A stretch of 64,000 nt of DNA from Yersinia kristensenii (GCF_900460525.1 NZ_UHIY01000001.1:2294001-2358000), one strand, 5' to 3'. Counted from the first letter of the stretch, positions 10,154 to 20,441 are shown. The notes: generated from the letters alone by a model not told the origin. Made by a program: numbers and translations.

Positions 10154-11071
10154 ATGTCAAAACGATTACCACCACTGAATGCCTTGCGGGTCTTTGATGC
10201 GGCCGCACGCCACCTGAGTTTTACTAAAGCTGCTGATGAATTATTTGTCACGCAAGCTGCTGTTAGCCACCAGATAAAGTCACTGGAGGATTTTCTCGGG
10301 CTAAAACTGTTCCGTCGGCGTAACCGTTCTCTATTGCTGACCGAAGAAGGCCAGAGTTATTACCTCGATATCAAAGAGATTTTCACCTCTATCAATGAAG
10401 CCACTCGCAAATTGCAGGCACGCAGCGCCAAAGGTGCTTTGACTGTCAGTCTTCCCCCCAGTTTTGCTATTCAATGGTTGGTTCCTCGCCTTTCTGGATT
10501 CAATGCCGCTTATCCGGGCATTGATGTCAGGATCCAAGCGGTGGATCGGGAGGAGGACAAACTTGCTGATGATGTGGATGTGGCGATATTTTATGGTCGG
10601 GGAAATTGGACCGGTTTGCGTACTGAACGTCTGTATGCCGAATTCTTGCTTCCTGTTTGTGCTCCCAGCCTACTAATGGGCGATAATGGATTAAAAGTAC
10701 CCGCAGATCTGGCTAATCATACCCTGTTGCATGATACTTCCCGCCGAGATTGGATGGCGTATACCCGTCAATTGGGTGTACCGCAGATTAACGTGCAGCA
10801 AGGCCCCATATTTAGCCACAGTGTGATGGTGGTTCAGGCCGCTGTTCATGGTCAAGGTATTGCGCTGGTGAATAATGTTATGGCGCAATCTGAGATTGAA
10901 GCAGGGCGATTGGTGTGCCCGTTTAATGACGTGCTGGTAAGTAAAAATGCTTTTTATCTGGTTTGTCATGACAGTCAGGCAGAACTGGGTAAAATAGCCG
11001 CCTTTCGTCAGTGGATACTGGCAAGAGCAGCTAGCGAGCAGGAAAAACTCCGTTTTCGCTACGACAACTAA
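10154..11071 (+). CDS. gcvA: LysR-type regulator GcvA
   Basis: Transcription factor of the glycine cleavage system and activator of gcvB. The 305-residue protein has the N-terminal winged helix-turn-helix (FDAAARHLSFTKAADELF and TQAAVSHQIKSLE, residues about 8-65) and a periplasmic-binding-protein-like effector domain. It matches E. coli GcvA (305) throughout. It is transcribed away from gcvB across a 127-base gap that should hold shared GcvA sites. Confidence 0.96.
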   Translation: MSKRLPPLNALRVFDAAARHLSFTKAADELFVTQAAVSHQIKSLEDFLGLKLFRRRNRSLLLTEEGQSYYLDIKEIFTSINEATRKLQARSAKGALTVSLPPSFAIQWLVPRLSGFNAAYPGIDVRIQAVDREEDKLADDVDVAIFYGRGNWTGLRTERLYAEFLLPVCAPSLLMGDNGLKVPADLANHTLLHDTSRRDWMAYTRQLGVPQINVQQGPIFSHSVMVVQAAVHGQGIALVNNVMAQSEIEAGRLVCPFNDVLVSKNAFYLVCHDSQAELGKIAAFRQWILARAASEQEKLRFRYDN

Positions 11072-11107
11072 TTTTAATTATTACCAGGCGATATTAATTT
11101 AAGGTTA

Positions 11108-11509
11108 ATGACGATGAATGGTCGTTTAATGCTGATATTTGCCGCCCTGAGCGGTTTTTTCTATGTTGCTTTCGGTGCCTTTGGGGCTCATGTATTGAGT
11201 GCCTCGTTGGGAGCGAATGAAATGGCTTGGATTCATACCGGGCTGGAGTATCAGGGGTTCCATACATTGGCTATCCTGGCACTCGCGGTTGCAATGCAAC
11301 GGCAGATAAGTATTTGGTTTTACTGGAGTGGAGCCTTGTTAGCGCTCGGAACGCTACTCTTTAGTGGCAGTTTATACTGCCTGGCTCTATCGCACCTGAA
11401 ACTGTGGGTATATATCACGCCAGTGGGCGGAGTATGTTTTCTGGCGGGATGGATTTTGATGTTGATTGGCGCGCTGCGTCTAAGAAAAAGGGCAGAACGC
11501 CATGAATAA
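11108..11509 (+). CDS. ygdD: Inner-membrane protein YgdD (DUF423)
   Basis: A 133-residue (or 131 from the second ATG at 11114) protein with four predicted membrane helices, around [45 protein letters not shown] and [19 protein letters not shown]. It belongs to DUF423; no biochemical role is known. It overlaps rlmM by eight bases, so the two are translationally linked, as in E. coli. Confidence 0.9.
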   Translation: MTMNGRLMLIFAALSGFFYVAFGAFGAHVLSASLGANEMAWIHTGLEYQGFHTLAILALAVAMQRQISIWFYWSGALLALGTLLFSGSLYCLALSHLKLWVYITPVGGVCFLAGWILMLIGALRLRKRAERHE

Positions 11510-12608
11510 TAAAATTGCTTTATATTGCCGCTCAGGCTTTGAGAAAGAGTGTGCGGCGGAAATTACCGCCAAAGCAGCACAGCTTGAAATCTTTGGCTTC
11601 GCGCGGGTAAAAGAAAACAGCGGTTATGTGCTATTTGAATGCTATCAGTTGGAAGATGCGGATCGTTTGATTCGTCAAGTACCATTCCGCGAATTGATTT
11701 TCGCCCGCCAGATGATGGTTGTGGGTGAGCTATTGAAAGATTTACCGCCGGAAGATCGAGTTTCGCCCATTGTTGGTATGTTGGTCGGTGTTGTCGAAAA
11801 AGCCGGTGAACTTCGGGTTGAAGTTGCTGATACCAATGAAAGCAAAGAGTTACTTAAGTTTTGCCGTAAGTTGACAGTGCCGCTGCGTAGCGCAATGCGT
11901 GAACAAAAAATTCTGTCTGCTCGTGAGAACGCACACCGGCCAGTGGTGCATGTGTTCTTTATTGCCTCGGGCTGTTGTTATGTGGGTTATTCTTACAGCA
12001 ACAATAACTCCCCGTTTTATATGGGGATCCCGCGTCTTAAGTTCCCATCTGACGCGCCAAGCCGCTCAACCTTAAAACTGGAAGAAGCTTTCCACGTATT
12101 TATTCCACAAGATGAATGGGAAGAGCGATTGGCCAGCGGTATGCATGCTGTTGATTTAGGTGCTTGCCCTGGAGGTTGGACTTATCAGCTAGTGCAGCGC
12201 AGCATGATGGTTCAGGCTATTGATAATGGCTTGATGGCACAAAGTTTGATGGATACCGGGCAGGTTACGCATCATCGTGTTGATGGTTTTAAATATGAAC
12301 CCACGCGCAGTAATATTTACTGGTTAGTATGCGATATGGTGGAGAAACCGGCCAAAGTAAGCCAACTTATTATCAAATGGTTGGTGAATGGTTGGTGCCG
12401 TGAGGCGATTTTCAACCTAAAATTACCGATGAAAAAGCGTTTTGAAGTTGTTTCAGAAAATCTGGAAATGATTGATGAACAGCTAAAAGAGAATGGCATT
12501 AATGCCCATATTCAGGCCAAACAGCTCTATCATGACCGCGAAGAAGTCACGGTACATGTGCGCCGTATCTGGTCTGGTGTGCCGGGCCGCCGTGATGAGC
12601 GTTTTTAA
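11502..12608 (+). CDS. rlmM: 23S rRNA 2'-O-ribose C2498 methyltransferase RlmM
   Basis: Methylates the 2'-OH of C2498 in 23S rRNA with S-adenosylmethionine. The 368-residue protein has an N-terminal THUMP-type region and a C-terminal Rossmann methyltransferase with [15 protein letters not shown] near residue 220. [10 protein letters not shown] and [10 protein letters not shown] contain the family's catalytic Asp and Lys positions. A terminator follows the stop. Confidence 0.96.
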   Translation: MNNKIALYCRSGFEKECAAEITAKAAQLEIFGFARVKENSGYVLFECYQLEDADRLIRQVPFRELIFARQMMVVGELLKDLPPEDRVSPIVGMLVGVVEKAGELRVEVADTNESKELLKFCRKLTVPLRSAMREQKILSARENAHRPVVHVFFIASGCCYVGYSYSNNNSPFYMGIPRLKFPSDAPSRSTLKLEEAFHVFIPQDEWEERLASGMHAVDLGACPGGWTYQLVQRSMMVQAIDNGLMAQSLMDTGQVTHHRVDGFKYEPTRSNIYWLVCDMVEKPAKVSQLIIKWLVNGWCREAIFNLKLPMKKRFEVVSENLEMIDEQLKENGINAHIQAKQLYHDREEVTVHVRRIWSGVPGRRDERF

Positions 12609-12640
12609 ATTTTAGTGATAGACCTGTCTGTCTTACGCAC

Positions 12641-12667
12641 AAGGGGCCAATTGGCCCCTTTGTTTTT
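12641..12667 (+). terminator. Terminator after rlmM
   Basis: Stem AAGGGGCCAATTGGCCCCTT followed by TGTTTTT. It separates convergent rlmM and xni and, being a perfect palindrome, may act both ways. Confidence 0.85.
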
Positions 12668-12676
12668 ATGCTGATA

Positions 12677-13432
12677 TCATCGATTTAAACGCAATTGCTG
12701 CAAATTGCCGCTTAATGGCAAATCAGTTTTTAGTGTCGCAATTTGCTTACAAATAAAGGCCATCTCTTGGTGCTGTTGCAACTTTTTGCGCCATTTCTCC
12801 GGTATTGAATCTAGTTGCTGATAGAGTTCCTCCAGGCTGCTGGCTTGTTGTAATAACAGTGTGGCGGTTTTTGCTCCAATACCAGCAACCCCCGGAATTT
12901 TGCTGCTACTTATCCCAGCGAGCCCCCAGTAGTCAGGCAATTGGTACGGTAATACACCAAATTCTTGCTTTACGAACGGCATATCCAGCCAGCGTTTTTG
13001 GAAGTAATCGCGAATCTGCACATTCGGTGCTAACAGCTGGCAATAGCCTTTGTCGGTCGAAACAATCGTTACTTGATGCCCAGCTCCACCAATTTTTATT
13101 GCCAATGTTGCAGCCAGGTCATCAGCTTCATTGCCCGGTGAACTCCAGCAATTAACCCCTAATGAATGGAATGCTTCACGGATCAGCGGCATTTCTTGTT
13201 GCAGATTATCTGGCATCGGTGAGCGACCCGCTTTGTAATCGGGCAAGCGTTGATGACGCCAGCTATCCGAGCGGTCATCTTCATCAAAAACGGCGACTGC
13301 ATGTGTTGGTTGGCTATGTGAAAGCAACTGTTGCAGTGCATGCTGACAAGCATTCACACAAGGTGAACCTTGCACCGCGTGAATGCGGCGAATTAGGTTA
13401 AGGGCATCGACGATCAGAAGGTGAATTTGCAT
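12677..13432 (-). CDS. xni: Flap endonuclease Xni (ExoIX, YgdG)
   Basis: A 251-residue homologue of the 5'-3' exonuclease domain of DNA polymerase I. It has [11 protein letters not shown] at the N-terminus, [25 protein letters not shown] and the helix-hairpin-helix region [13 protein letters not shown]. In E. coli the protein is a flap endonuclease with weak metal binding. It lies downstream of ppnN on the same strand, with a structured 144-base spacer between. Confidence 0.93.
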   Translation of the reverse strand: MQIHLLIVDALNLIRRIHAVQGSPCVNACQHALQQLLSHSQPTHAVAVFDEDDRSDSWRHQRLPDYKAGRSPMPDNLQQEMPLIREAFHSLGVNCWSSPGNEADDLAATLAIKIGGAGHQVTIVSTDKGYCQLLAPNVQIRDYFQKRWLDMPFVKQEFGVLPYQLPDYWGLAGISSSKIPGVAGIGAKTATLLLQQASSLEELYQQLDSIPEKWRKKLQQHQEMAFICKQIATLKTDLPLSGNLQQLRLNR

Positions 13433-13510
13433 GGACTGTCTAAAAACCTATCCCATAAGGGCTATTTTATTGGTCATTCTTTACTATAAAGAGCGAACCT
13501 GCAGGGGTTC

Positions 13511-13571
13511 AAATAACTTTTAGGTAGCGCCAGCCGAGGGAGTGTGCCCGCGCTACCGGTGAAAGTTATTT
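13511..13571 (-). other. Long imperfect hairpin between ppnN and xni
   Basis: Left arms AAATAACTTT (13511-13520) and GGTAGCGC (13523-13530) pair exactly with GCGCTACC (13550-13557) and AAAGTTATTT (13562-13571). A second small stem, GAACC...GGTTC, lies next to it at about 13495-13510. There is no clean U-run after it on the minus strand. It could end ppnN transcription, protect its mRNA, or be a small repeat. Confidence 0.6.
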
Positions 13572-13576
13572 ATTTT

Positions 13577-14941
13577 TTAACTACAAATTTCATAGCAAGG
13601 TGTGTAAGCACTGCCCGGTAATTTCATTCGTTGCTGGATAATAAAACCTTGCAGTAATTGATCCATTTGCTTCATCAGTAGTGGGTCACCGTGCAATTTG
13701 AATGGTCCATGAGCTTCAATCGCATGAATCCCGACTTCTTTGACGTTACCCGCCACAATACCGGAGAAAGCACGGCGTAATGCTGCCGCCAGCTTCTCAG
13801 GGGCTTGATTATGGGATAAATCCAGATTCGCCATATTTTCATGGTTTGGCTCGAAAGGATGCTGCAAATCTGGCTCAATACGAATAGACCAGTTAAAACT
13901 ATAAGCATCACCAGTATTACGGCGATTCTCTTTCACCAATGGCATGGCTTTCTTCATCTGACGCGCGACTTCATCGGGATCATCAATAATTATTTGGTAG
14001 TATTTACGTGCTTCATCACCCAGCGTGTTCATGATGAATTCGTCCACGACCCTGAAATAATCTGCGCTCTCTTTAGGCCCCGTCAGGATCAGGGGTAAAA
14101 CCTGCTCCTTATTATGGGGGTTCATCAGAATGCCTAACAAATAAAGCAATTCTTCTGCTGTCCCCACGCCGCCAGGGAAAATAATAATGCCATGGGCGAT
14201 ACGGACGAAAGCTTCTAGCCGTTTTTCAATGTCTGGCATGATAATTAGCTCATTGACTAACGGGTTTGGTGGCTCTGCGGCAATGATTGACGGCTCGGTC
14301 ATCCCGATAAAGCGGCCTTGTCTGTAACGTTGTTGGGCATGACCAACAGCGGCACCTTTCATCGGTGCTTCCATCGCCCCTGGCCCACAGCCAGTACAGA
14401 TATTCAATTCACGCAAACCCAATTGGCTGCCAACTTTTCGGGCATACAAGTATTCGGTTTCATTGATTGAATGGCCGCCCCAGCACACAATCATATTGGG
14501 GTCTTCATCAAGATGCAGGGCACGGGCATTACGCAAAATTGAAAAGACCAGGTTGGTCAAATGGCTGGAGTTTTCCATATTCAGATGTTGGAAACGCCCA
14601 GCGTTTACGATTTGACCATTCACAAACAGGATGTCACGCAAGACTGCGAACAGATTTGCCTGCAAAGAGCGAATAATTTTACCATCAACAAAAGCATGCT
14701 CTGGTGGATTAACCAGTTCGAGTTTTACACCGCGTTCGCGGCGAAGCACGTTGATATCAAAGGATTCATAGCGAGATAAAAGTTCTTTGCTGTTATCGGT
14801 CAGGCTACCTGAATTGAGAACAGCCAATGAGCAATTACGGAATAAGCGGTACAGATCACTGCTGGCTGTGCGCTTGAGCATATCCACTTCGAGCTGTGAC
14901 AACAGATCCATTGAGCCGAGTGGGCTGACATGTGTAATCAA
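13577..14941 (-). CDS. ppnN: Nucleotide 5'-monophosphate nucleosidase PpnN (YgdH)
   Basis: Hydrolyses purine and pyrimidine 5'-monophosphates to base plus ribose 5-phosphate; the E. coli enzyme is stimulated by (p)ppGpp. The chosen start is TTG at 14941, which gives exactly 454 residues as in E. coli and has GGAG five bases upstream; an in-frame ATG 28 codons earlier lacks homology. The LOG-type catalytic motif [11 protein letters not shown] and [16 protein letters not shown] are present, with a C-terminal extension ending PCYEICS. Confidence 0.95.
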   Translation of the reverse strand: MITHVSPLGSMDLLSQLEVDMLKRTASSDLYRLFRNCSLAVLNSGSLTDNSKELLSRYESFDINVLRRERGVKLELVNPPEHAFVDGKIIRSLQANLFAVLRDILFVNGQIVNAGRFQHLNMENSSHLTNLVFSILRNARALHLDEDPNMIVCWGGHSINETEYLYARKVGSQLGLRELNICTGCGPGAMEAPMKGAAVGHAQQRYRQGRFIGMTEPSIIAAEPPNPLVNELIIMPDIEKRLEAFVRIAHGIIIFPGGVGTAEELLYLLGILMNPHNKEQVLPLILTGPKESADYFRVVDEFIMNTLGDEARKYYQIIIDDPDEVARQMKKAMPLVKENRRNTGDAYSFNWSIRIEPDLQHPFEPNHENMANLDLSHNQAPEKLAAALRRAFSGIVAGNVKEVGIHAIEAHGPFKLHGDPLLMKQMDQLLQGFIIQQRMKLPGSAYTPCYEICS

Positions 14942-15152
14942 AGTTACTCCTTTACACCCTTGAGGGTGGTAGTGCCTGTGTATCAGAGTGTTGCTTTCTG
15001 TTTTCCGTGGAATATCAGAGGCCACTAAGTATCCATTACTGATTCTTATACTGAAAATAGCATGAGAAACCTATAAATAACCTTAACGTCGCTGCTCATT
15101 TTTTGCCAATACTAACGTGCTGCTGGTGATAAAGTTGCGCATCGGTACGCAT

Positions 15153-15998
15153 TTATTGCCGTGCAAGGCGGCCAGTTGATGGCACAAAATCAGTATTGGA
15201 ACGCCAGGGATTAATATCCAGCCCTCCGCGACGAGTATAACGCGCATAGACAGACAATGTTTCTGGCCGACAAAAATGCATTATGTCATTGAAAATGCGC
15301 TCGACACATTGCTCGTGAAACTCATTGTGATGGCGGAAAGAGACCAGATAGCGGAGTAGGGCTTCCCGGTTAATCTGTGGGCCGCTGTAGCTGATTTGGA
15401 CTGACCCCCAGTCCGGTTGGTGAGTTATCAAGCAGTTGGACTTAAGCAAGTGGCTGACCAGACTCTCTTTAACGTAATGATTACCCGCAGCGCCGTGCAG
15501 ATAATCGGCGTTGAACTCATAGTTATCAATGCGAATATCTTGTTGGTCCAGACATTCCCCCGTGAAATTGGCAATCGGTTGATGTGCTATTTCATCCAGG
15601 CGGTATAGCCTGACACTGACATCCCCTTGAGCACAGGCGGATAAATCCCGCTGCAAAGTGGTTTGTACACTTTCCCAATCCGCAAAAGTGGTTTGGTTAA
15701 AACTGTTGAGATAAAGCTTAAAACTCTTTGATTCAATGAGATTAGCACTATCAGCATTTAGGCTAATTTCACCCACAGCAACTTGTGGTAAGCCCTTACT
15801 GTTTAGCCAGGACAGCTCATACAACGTCCAGATATCCGCGCCATGAAAAGGCAGGTTATCCGGATATAAGCCGAGAGGTTCGCGGTTCATGCTGCGTGGC
15901 ACGGCCTGTAATAAGGTTACGTCATAGTGATCGCGGTATGCAGTCGGTTTGCCTAGCGTCAGTTCCGCCAGAGCCTTGTGGTCTTGATATGAAGACAT
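15153..15998 (-). CDS. queF: NADPH-dependent 7-cyano-7-deazaguanine reductase QueF
   Basis: Reduces preQ0 to preQ1 in queuosine synthesis. The 281-residue, two-domain enteric form matches E. coli QueF (282). [15 protein letters not shown] is the signature, and the thioimide-forming cysteine is in [14 protein letters not shown]. It is divergent from syd with 130 bases between starts. No preQ1 riboswitch is recognisable upstream. Confidence 0.96.
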   Translation of the reverse strand: MSSYQDHKALAELTLGKPTAYRDHYDVTLLQAVPRSMNREPLGLYPDNLPFHGADIWTLYELSWLNSKGLPQVAVGEISLNADSANLIESKSFKLYLNSFNQTTFADWESVQTTLQRDLSACAQGDVSVRLYRLDEIAHQPIANFTGECLDQQDIRIDNYEFNADYLHGAAGNHYVKESLVSHLLKSNCLITHQPDWGSVQISYSGPQINREALLRYLVSFRHHNEFHEQCVERIFNDIMHFCRPETLSVYARYTRRGGLDINPWRSNTDFVPSTGRLARQ

Positions 15999-16128
15999 GC
16001 TGTTCCCATGATGAGAGAAAGGTACAATAGCTGTAGTTTATCAATTAATGCCGCGTTTAACTGCATTTCTGAGTGAGGGCTATGCCCACCTGGGTGCAGC
16101 GCAAGCCGCCGCGATACAGAGAATAATA

Positions 16129-16680
16129 ATGGATCAGAACGTTTCAACGGCACTCAAGAGCTTTACTCAACGTTATATTGATTTATGGCAGCAACAAACC
16201 GGGCGACCACCAGCCAGTGAGGAACTGTATGGCGTTCCTTCTCCGTGCAATATAGAAACTGAGGATAATCAGGTGTTTTGGTTACCACAACCTTTTGCCG
16301 CGGACGCCAATCTTACTAATATTGAACGGGCACTGGAGATTCAGCTTCACCCCGATATTCATGAGTTTTATACCCAGCAATATGCCGGCGATATGAAAGC
16401 AGATTTAGGTGATCACCGCTTTACCTTGCTGCAAGTCTGGAGTGAAGATGATTTTATCCGTTTACAGGAGAATCTCATTGGCCATTTGGTAACACAAAAA
16501 AGGCTAAAACTCTCACCGACCCTGTTTTTGGCGACAACAGAATCAGATATGACCATGGCCTCATTGTGTAATGTCACTGGTAATGTGGTATTAGAGGAGT
16601 TTGGTAGCGGAAAACGTACATTACTGGCATCAACTCTCACTCATTTTTTGGATGCATTACGGCCAGTATTTCCTGAATAA
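16129..16680 (+). CDS. syd: SecY-interacting protein Syd
   Basis: A 183-residue cytosolic protein that binds SecY and is proposed to check the quality of the translocon. The start at [10 protein letters not shown] (ATG 16129) fits the E. coli protein (181); the frame is open 27 codons further up without homology. [11 protein letters not shown] and [15 protein letters not shown] are strongly conserved. It is followed by the CsrB locus, as in E. coli. Confidence 0.94.
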   Translation: MDQNVSTALKSFTQRYIDLWQQQTGRPPASEELYGVPSPCNIETEDNQVFWLPQPFAADANLTNIERALEIQLHPDIHEFYTQQYAGDMKADLGDHRFTLLQVWSEDDFIRLQENLIGHLVTQKRLKLSPTLFLATTESDMTMASLCNVTGNVVLEEFGSGKRTLLASTLTHFLDALRPVFPE

Positions 16681-16706
16681 ATAAATGGTTATCAATTATT
16701 CCAATG

Positions 16707-16738
16707 CAGCCCGTGTGAGAGATCTCGCACACGGGCTG
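16707..16738. promoter_or_regulatory. UvrY/SirA-type operator within a hairpin upstream of csrB
   Basis: The 18-base element TGTGAGAGATCTCGCACA (16714-16731) resembles the UvrY (SirA) site TGTAAGAGATCTCTTACA known upstream of csrB. It is the centre of a longer stem with arms CAGCCCGTGTG and CACACGGGCTG. The same sequence may therefore be both a DNA operator for csrB and the end hairpin of the syd mRNA. Confidence 0.7.
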
Positions 16739-16861
16739 TGAGACATCACTTCTATTCATTCTATGTGAAATTATTGTGTTCTATTTATCTTCAATAAAAT
16801 CATTTTGTTATAAACATTCATTTTTTTATATATAAAAGTATCTCATCATTATTCTGGTGGT

Positions 16862-17226
16862 ACCTTGTCTCTCTTTGTTGATTAAGCGATCCTTTACTCG
16901 CCGGATAGGATCTGGTCGAGAAGGACGGTATCGGGATGATGCCACTTCAGGATGAAGAACACAGGGACTGCTTAGGATGAGTGAAGGGATGTTTCAGGAC
17001 GAAACAAAGGACACCTCCAGGATGGAGATTGAGAGCCAGTTCAGGATGATTGGTGGGTTAGGATAACTTTAGGATTGACGCCGGGATGGTGTAGGACAAC
17101 GCGACGGATTGCTGGTTAGGATAACCGCACGGAAAAGTTTTCAAGGATTGAGCAGGGAGCATCACTTTTAGCTGGATTGCTATAAAACGAATAGAGGGGT
17201 ACTGGTAAAACAGTACCCCTTTTTTT
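16862..17226 (+). ncRNA. csrB: CsrA-sequestering small RNA CsrB
   Basis: A non-coding stretch with about 23 GGA triplets, mostly in AGGA or GGGA contexts, many in predicted hairpin loops (for example CACCTCCAGGATGGAG). This is the signature of CsrB, which titrates the translational regulator CsrA. It is located between syd and yqcC exactly as in E. coli, and the 3' part matches E. coli CsrB closely (AAAGGACACCTCCAGGATGG; GAGCAGGGAGCA). The 5' end is estimated from a weak -10 (TATTCT, 16850-16855) and the usual length of about 365 nt; the 3' end is the terminator. Confidence 0.93.
17195..17226 (+). terminator. CsrB terminator
   Basis: Stem AGGGGTACTG / CAGTACCCCT with a 6-base loop and a run of T. 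Confidence 0.95.
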
Positions 17227-17351
17227 ATCTGTATCTTTTCAACTTATACCTATCGTCTAGGGGGTATTTGGGCATCTTCTTCTTCAATGGTATGCTTGGC
17301 CGCCGTTGAACCAGCCCGGTAAATGGTTATTTTTTGGTTGAGAGTATAATC

Positions 17352-17684
17352 ATGAATACAGAAAATCAGGTGCGTCAGAGCCTACAGAATATCGAGCTTG
17401 CCATGCGGGCAATTGATCTTTGGCAATCCGTTCCTCCAGTAGTCGAGGCTTTTGAAAGTAATGAGCCTTTCAGCATTGATACCATGGATGCTGAGCAGTG
17501 GTTGCAATGGGTACTTATTCCTCGGATGTATGCATTGTTGGAATCGAAAGGGCCACTCCCGACGCGTTTTGCCATTACACCCTACTTTGAAGAGGCGCTG
17601 AGTGGTGAGGGTCGCCCAGATTGCAGCTTACTGCTGGTAGAATTACAGCGCCTCGATGACCTACTGAATAAAGAAAGTCACTAA
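17352..17684 (+). CDS. yqcC: YqcC family protein (DUF446)
   Basis: A 110-residue helical protein of unknown function, first gene of yqcC-truC-yqcA. ATG 17352 (MNTENQVRQ) is preferred over an upstream in-frame start because it matches the family length. EQWLQWVLIPRMYALLE and PLPTRFAITPYFEEAL are the conserved blocks. Its stop overlaps the truC start by one base (TAATG). Confidence 0.88.
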   Translation: MNTENQVRQSLQNIELAMRAIDLWQSVPPVVEAFESNEPFSIDTMDAEQWLQWVLIPRMYALLESKGPLPTRFAITPYFEEALSGEGRPDCSLLLVELQRLDDLLNKESH

Positions 17685-18457
17685 TGTTGGAAATACTTTA
17701 TCAAGATGAACATATCGTGGCGGTTAATAAACCGGCCGGTTGGCTTGTCCACCGCAGTTGGTTGGATAGCAACGAAACGGTATTTGTCATGCAAACGGTA
17801 CGCGACCAAATTGGCCAGCATGTTTATACCGTCCATCGCCTGGATCGCCCGACGTCGGGTGTGTTGCTAATGGCGCTGTCCAGCGATGTGGCCCGTGCTC
17901 TTTCGTTACAATTTGAACAGCATCAGATTCAGAAAACATATCACGCGGTTGTACGTGGATATGTACTGGAAGATGGCACGATTGATTACGAGATGACCGA
18001 AGAGTTAGACAAAATCGCGGATAAATTTTCCCGGCCAGATAAAGCCCCGCAGCCTTCAGTTACCCATTATCATGCACTGGCTCAAGTGGAAGTGCCTATT
18101 GCCATTGGGCGCTATGACACTGCGCGCTTTAGCTTAATGGAATTAAAGCCAGAAACGGGGCGTAAGCACCAGCTACGGCGGCATATGGCGCACATTCGCC
18201 ACCCGATCATCGGTGACAGCACCCATGGCGATTTACGCCAAAATCGTGGAATTGCGGAGCATTTTGATTGCTCGCGGCTCATGCTTCATGCCAGCCATTT
18301 GAATCTGAATCACCCCGTGACCGGAGAGCCACTCAGCTTGACTGCGCGCTGGGATGATTCCTGGCAACAACTGATGTCACATTTTAGGTGGCAGGGTATT
18401 GTCCCTCATCTTGAAAGGGTTGAGTTTCCAGCAACTGCAGGTCAGGATAGTGCGTAA
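17684..18457 (+). CDS. truC: tRNA pseudouridine(65) synthase TruC
   Basis: Isomerises U65 to pseudouridine in tRNA-Ile and tRNA-Asp. The 257-residue RluA-family protein carries the catalytic motif HRLDRPTSGVLL with the essential Asp, followed by KTYHAVVRGY and LKPETGRKHQLRRH. Translation is coupled to yqcC through overlapping stop and start. Confidence 0.96.
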   Translation: MLEILYQDEHIVAVNKPAGWLVHRSWLDSNETVFVMQTVRDQIGQHVYTVHRLDRPTSGVLLMALSSDVARALSLQFEQHQIQKTYHAVVRGYVLEDGTIDYEMTEELDKIADKFSRPDKAPQPSVTHYHALAQVEVPIAIGRYDTARFSLMELKPETGRKHQLRRHMAHIRHPIIGDSTHGDLRQNRGIAEHFDCSRLMLHASHLNLNHPVTGEPLSLTARWDDSWQQLMSHFRWQGIVPHLERVEFPATAGQDSA

Positions 18458-18484
18458 TTTTTCTCGTCAAAAGGAAATATTTTT

Positions 18485-18934
18485 ATGGCTCAGGTCGGGA
18501 TTTTTGTCGGCACGGTCTACGGCAACGCGCTATTAGTGGCGGAAGAAGCTGAGAATATACTGAAAGAACAGGGGCATGAGGTCAAAGTGTTTGATGAAGG
18601 CACCTTAGAGGCCTGGCAGTATTATCGCCAACATTATGCTCTGGTGGTGACGTCGACAACCGGGCAGGGAGATTTTCCTGACAGTATTGCTTCGCTCTTT
18701 GCCGCTGTGCGCGATCAAGTTGGATTCCAGCCTGAGTTGCGTTATGGCGTCATTGCGCTGGGTGACAGCAGTTATGATAGTTTTTGCGGTGCCGGGCGTG
18801 CATTTGATGAATTATTGCAAGAGCAGGGTGCGACGAGAATTGGCGAAAGGCTAGAAATTGATGCTATTGAGCATCCGGAGCCAGAGGTGTTTTCCGCCTC
18901 GTGGGTGGAGCAGTGGGGCCGCTTGCTTCAGTAA
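18485..18934 (+). CDS. yqcA: Flavodoxin YqcA
   Basis: A 149-residue short-chain flavodoxin. The FMN phosphate loop is [13 protein letters not shown] near residues 9-21; [11 protein letters not shown] and [14 protein letters not shown] are the isoalloxazine-binding loops. It lies downstream of truC as in E. coli. The redox partner is not known. It is the last gene before the change of synteny. Confidence 0.93.
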   Translation: MAQVGIFVGTVYGNALLVAEEAENILKEQGHEVKVFDEGTLEAWQYYRQHYALVVTSTTGQGDFPDSIASLFAAVRDQVGFQPELRYGVIALGDSSYDSFCGAGRAFDELLQEQGATRIGERLEIDAIEHPEPEVFSASWVEQWGRLLQ

Positions 18935-18950
18935 AATAACCCTCATAATT

Positions 18951-18972
18951 CAACTCGAATTATTTAGGCTAT
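18951..18972 (-). repeat. Remnant of the interspersed repeat
   Basis: On the minus strand this reads AGCCTAAATAATTCGAGTTG, the start of the repeat seen whole elsewhere in the window. The rest of the element is missing or diverged. It lies just after yqcA at the synteny junction. Confidence 0.6.
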
Positions 18973-18990
18973 ATATCTCTATTCATGAAA

Positions 18991-19023
18991 TTGCAGGTGA
19001 GAGCGATGTTTATTCACCTGCAA
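18991..19023. terminator. Hairpin between convergent yqcA and yaeH
   Basis: A 10-bp stem TTGCAGGTGA / TCACCTGCAA with a 13-base loop. There is no strong T-run on either side, so rho-independent activity is uncertain. Confidence 0.5.
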
Positions 19024-19056
19024 CTCCAGTGACTTTAGCAATATTAAAAACCAGAT

Positions 19057-19446
19057 TTAGCGACCGTTGGTCAGTTTTTCCAGATCAGCTTCAATTTCAG
19101 CAATCTTATTGGTCACTACACTCTCTAAATGACGCAAGTCATCCAGAATCTTACGTTTCAAATCAACTTCAACTTGATCGCGTTTGCACAGTTGGTCAAG
19201 TTCATCAATGACATAACGTAGATTTGGGTTGATTTCATTGATTTCTTTATAGCCATGGCCGGCATTATCAGCAACCACAGTTTTGCGTTGGCGTGGGTAT
19301 TTGAACTTCACACTCTTAGCAAAAAATTCACCTTTATCTTTGCGGAAGTAAATTTTCAGAATGTCGTTATTGGCCTCCTGACGCAGGCTATAGCGATCGA
19401 CATCTTCTGGTTGTGTGATTCCTAAGCTTTTCAGATTGTCATACAT
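19057..19446 (-). CDS. yaeH: YaeH family protein (DUF3461)
   Basis: A 129-residue protein, close to E. coli YaeH (128) along its whole length ([44 protein letters not shown]). The C-terminal half is predicted coiled coil. Function is unknown. It follows dapD on the same strand but is separated from it by a terminator. Confidence 0.92.
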   Translation of the reverse strand: MYDNLKSLGITQPEDVDRYSLRQEANNDILKIYFRKDKGEFFAKSVKFKYPRQRKTVVADNAGHGYKEINEINPNLRYVIDELDQLCKRDQVEVDLKRKILDDLRHLESVVTNKIAEIEADLEKLTNGR

Positions 19447-19529
19447 AGCGCCACCTTTTTAGTTTTATATTCCACAGTTTATGATTATGACGGTAATTTT
19501 CGCCAAAAAATGTGATTAGGTCACAAGGC

Positions 19530-19562
19530 AAAAAAATAGCGGGGGATTAGCCCGCTATCTTC
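19530..19562 (-). terminator. dapD terminator
   Basis: On the minus strand: stem AGATAGCGGG / CCCGCTAT followed by seven T, five bases after the dapD stop. Confidence 0.92.
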
Positions 19563-19566
19563 AATC

Positions 19567-20391
19567 TTAGTCGATGGTGCGTAATAACTCATTAATACCG
19601 ACTTTCCCTCGAGTTTTCGCGTCCACTTTCTTCACGATAACCGCGCAGTACAGGCTGTAGCTGCCGTCTTTTGATGGCAGATTACCTGAAACGACGACAG
19701 AACCAGCGGGAACACGGCCATAATGGATTTCGCCGGTTTCACGGTCATAAATACGGGTGCTTTGACCAATGAAAACACCCATGGAAATAACCGAGCCTTC
19801 CTCAACAATAACCCCTTCGACCACTTCTGAACGCGCGCCGACAAAGCAGTTGTCTTCGATAATGGTCGGGTTAGCTTGCAGTGGCTCCAATACGCCACCA
19901 ATGCCAACGCCACCAGACAGATGAACGTTCTTACCAATTTGCGCACAAGAACCGACAGTTGCCCAAGTATCTACCATGGTGCCTTCATCAACAAAAGCAC
20001 CGATATTGACGTAGGACGGCATCAATACAGTATTCCGCGCAATAAATGCGCCTTTACGCACGGTTGCCGGTGGCACGACACGGAAACCTTCACGCTGGAA
20101 ACGTGCTTCATCATAACCCGCAAACTTCATCGGGACTTTATCGTAGTAACGCGTTTCTGCGCCTTCCATGACCTGGTTGTCATTGATGCGGAAAGACAGC
20201 AGCACGGCTTTTTTCAGCCATTGGTGAGTAACCCATTGGCCATCAATCTTTTCTGCAACACGTAGAGCGCCGGTATCCAGCAGATCAATCACGTGGTTAA
20301 TCGCTTCGCGCGTTACGGTGTCGACATTTGCCGGGGTGATATCTGCACGGCGCTCGAAAGCGGTTTCAATAACGTTCTGTAGTTGCTGCAT
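19567..20391 (-). CDS. dapD: Tetrahydrodipicolinate N-succinyltransferase DapD
   Basis: Transfers succinyl from succinyl-CoA to tetrahydrodipicolinate in the succinylase branch of lysine and diaminopimelate synthesis. The start ATG 20391 ([13 protein letters not shown]) gives 274 residues, identical to E. coli in length. A left-handed beta-helix of hexapeptide repeats covers the middle and end ([39 protein letters not shown]). It lies 50 bases downstream of glnD on the same strand. Confidence 0.98.
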   Translation of the reverse strand: MQQLQNVIETAFERRADITPANVDTVTREAINHVIDLLDTGALRVAEKIDGQWVTHQWLKKAVLLSFRINDNQVMEGAETRYYDKVPMKFAGYDEARFQREGFRVVPPATVRKGAFIARNTVLMPSYVNIGAFVDEGTMVDTWATVGSCAQIGKNVHLSGGVGIGGVLEPLQANPTIIEDNCFVGARSEVVEGVIVEEGSVISMGVFIGQSTRIYDRETGEIHYGRVPAGSVVVSGNLPSKDGSYSLYCAVIVKKVDAKTRGKVGINELLRTID

Positions 20392-20441
20392 CCTGTTTTT
20401 TCCCATCGTAAGAAAAATTAATGACTAAAAAGATATTTGTA

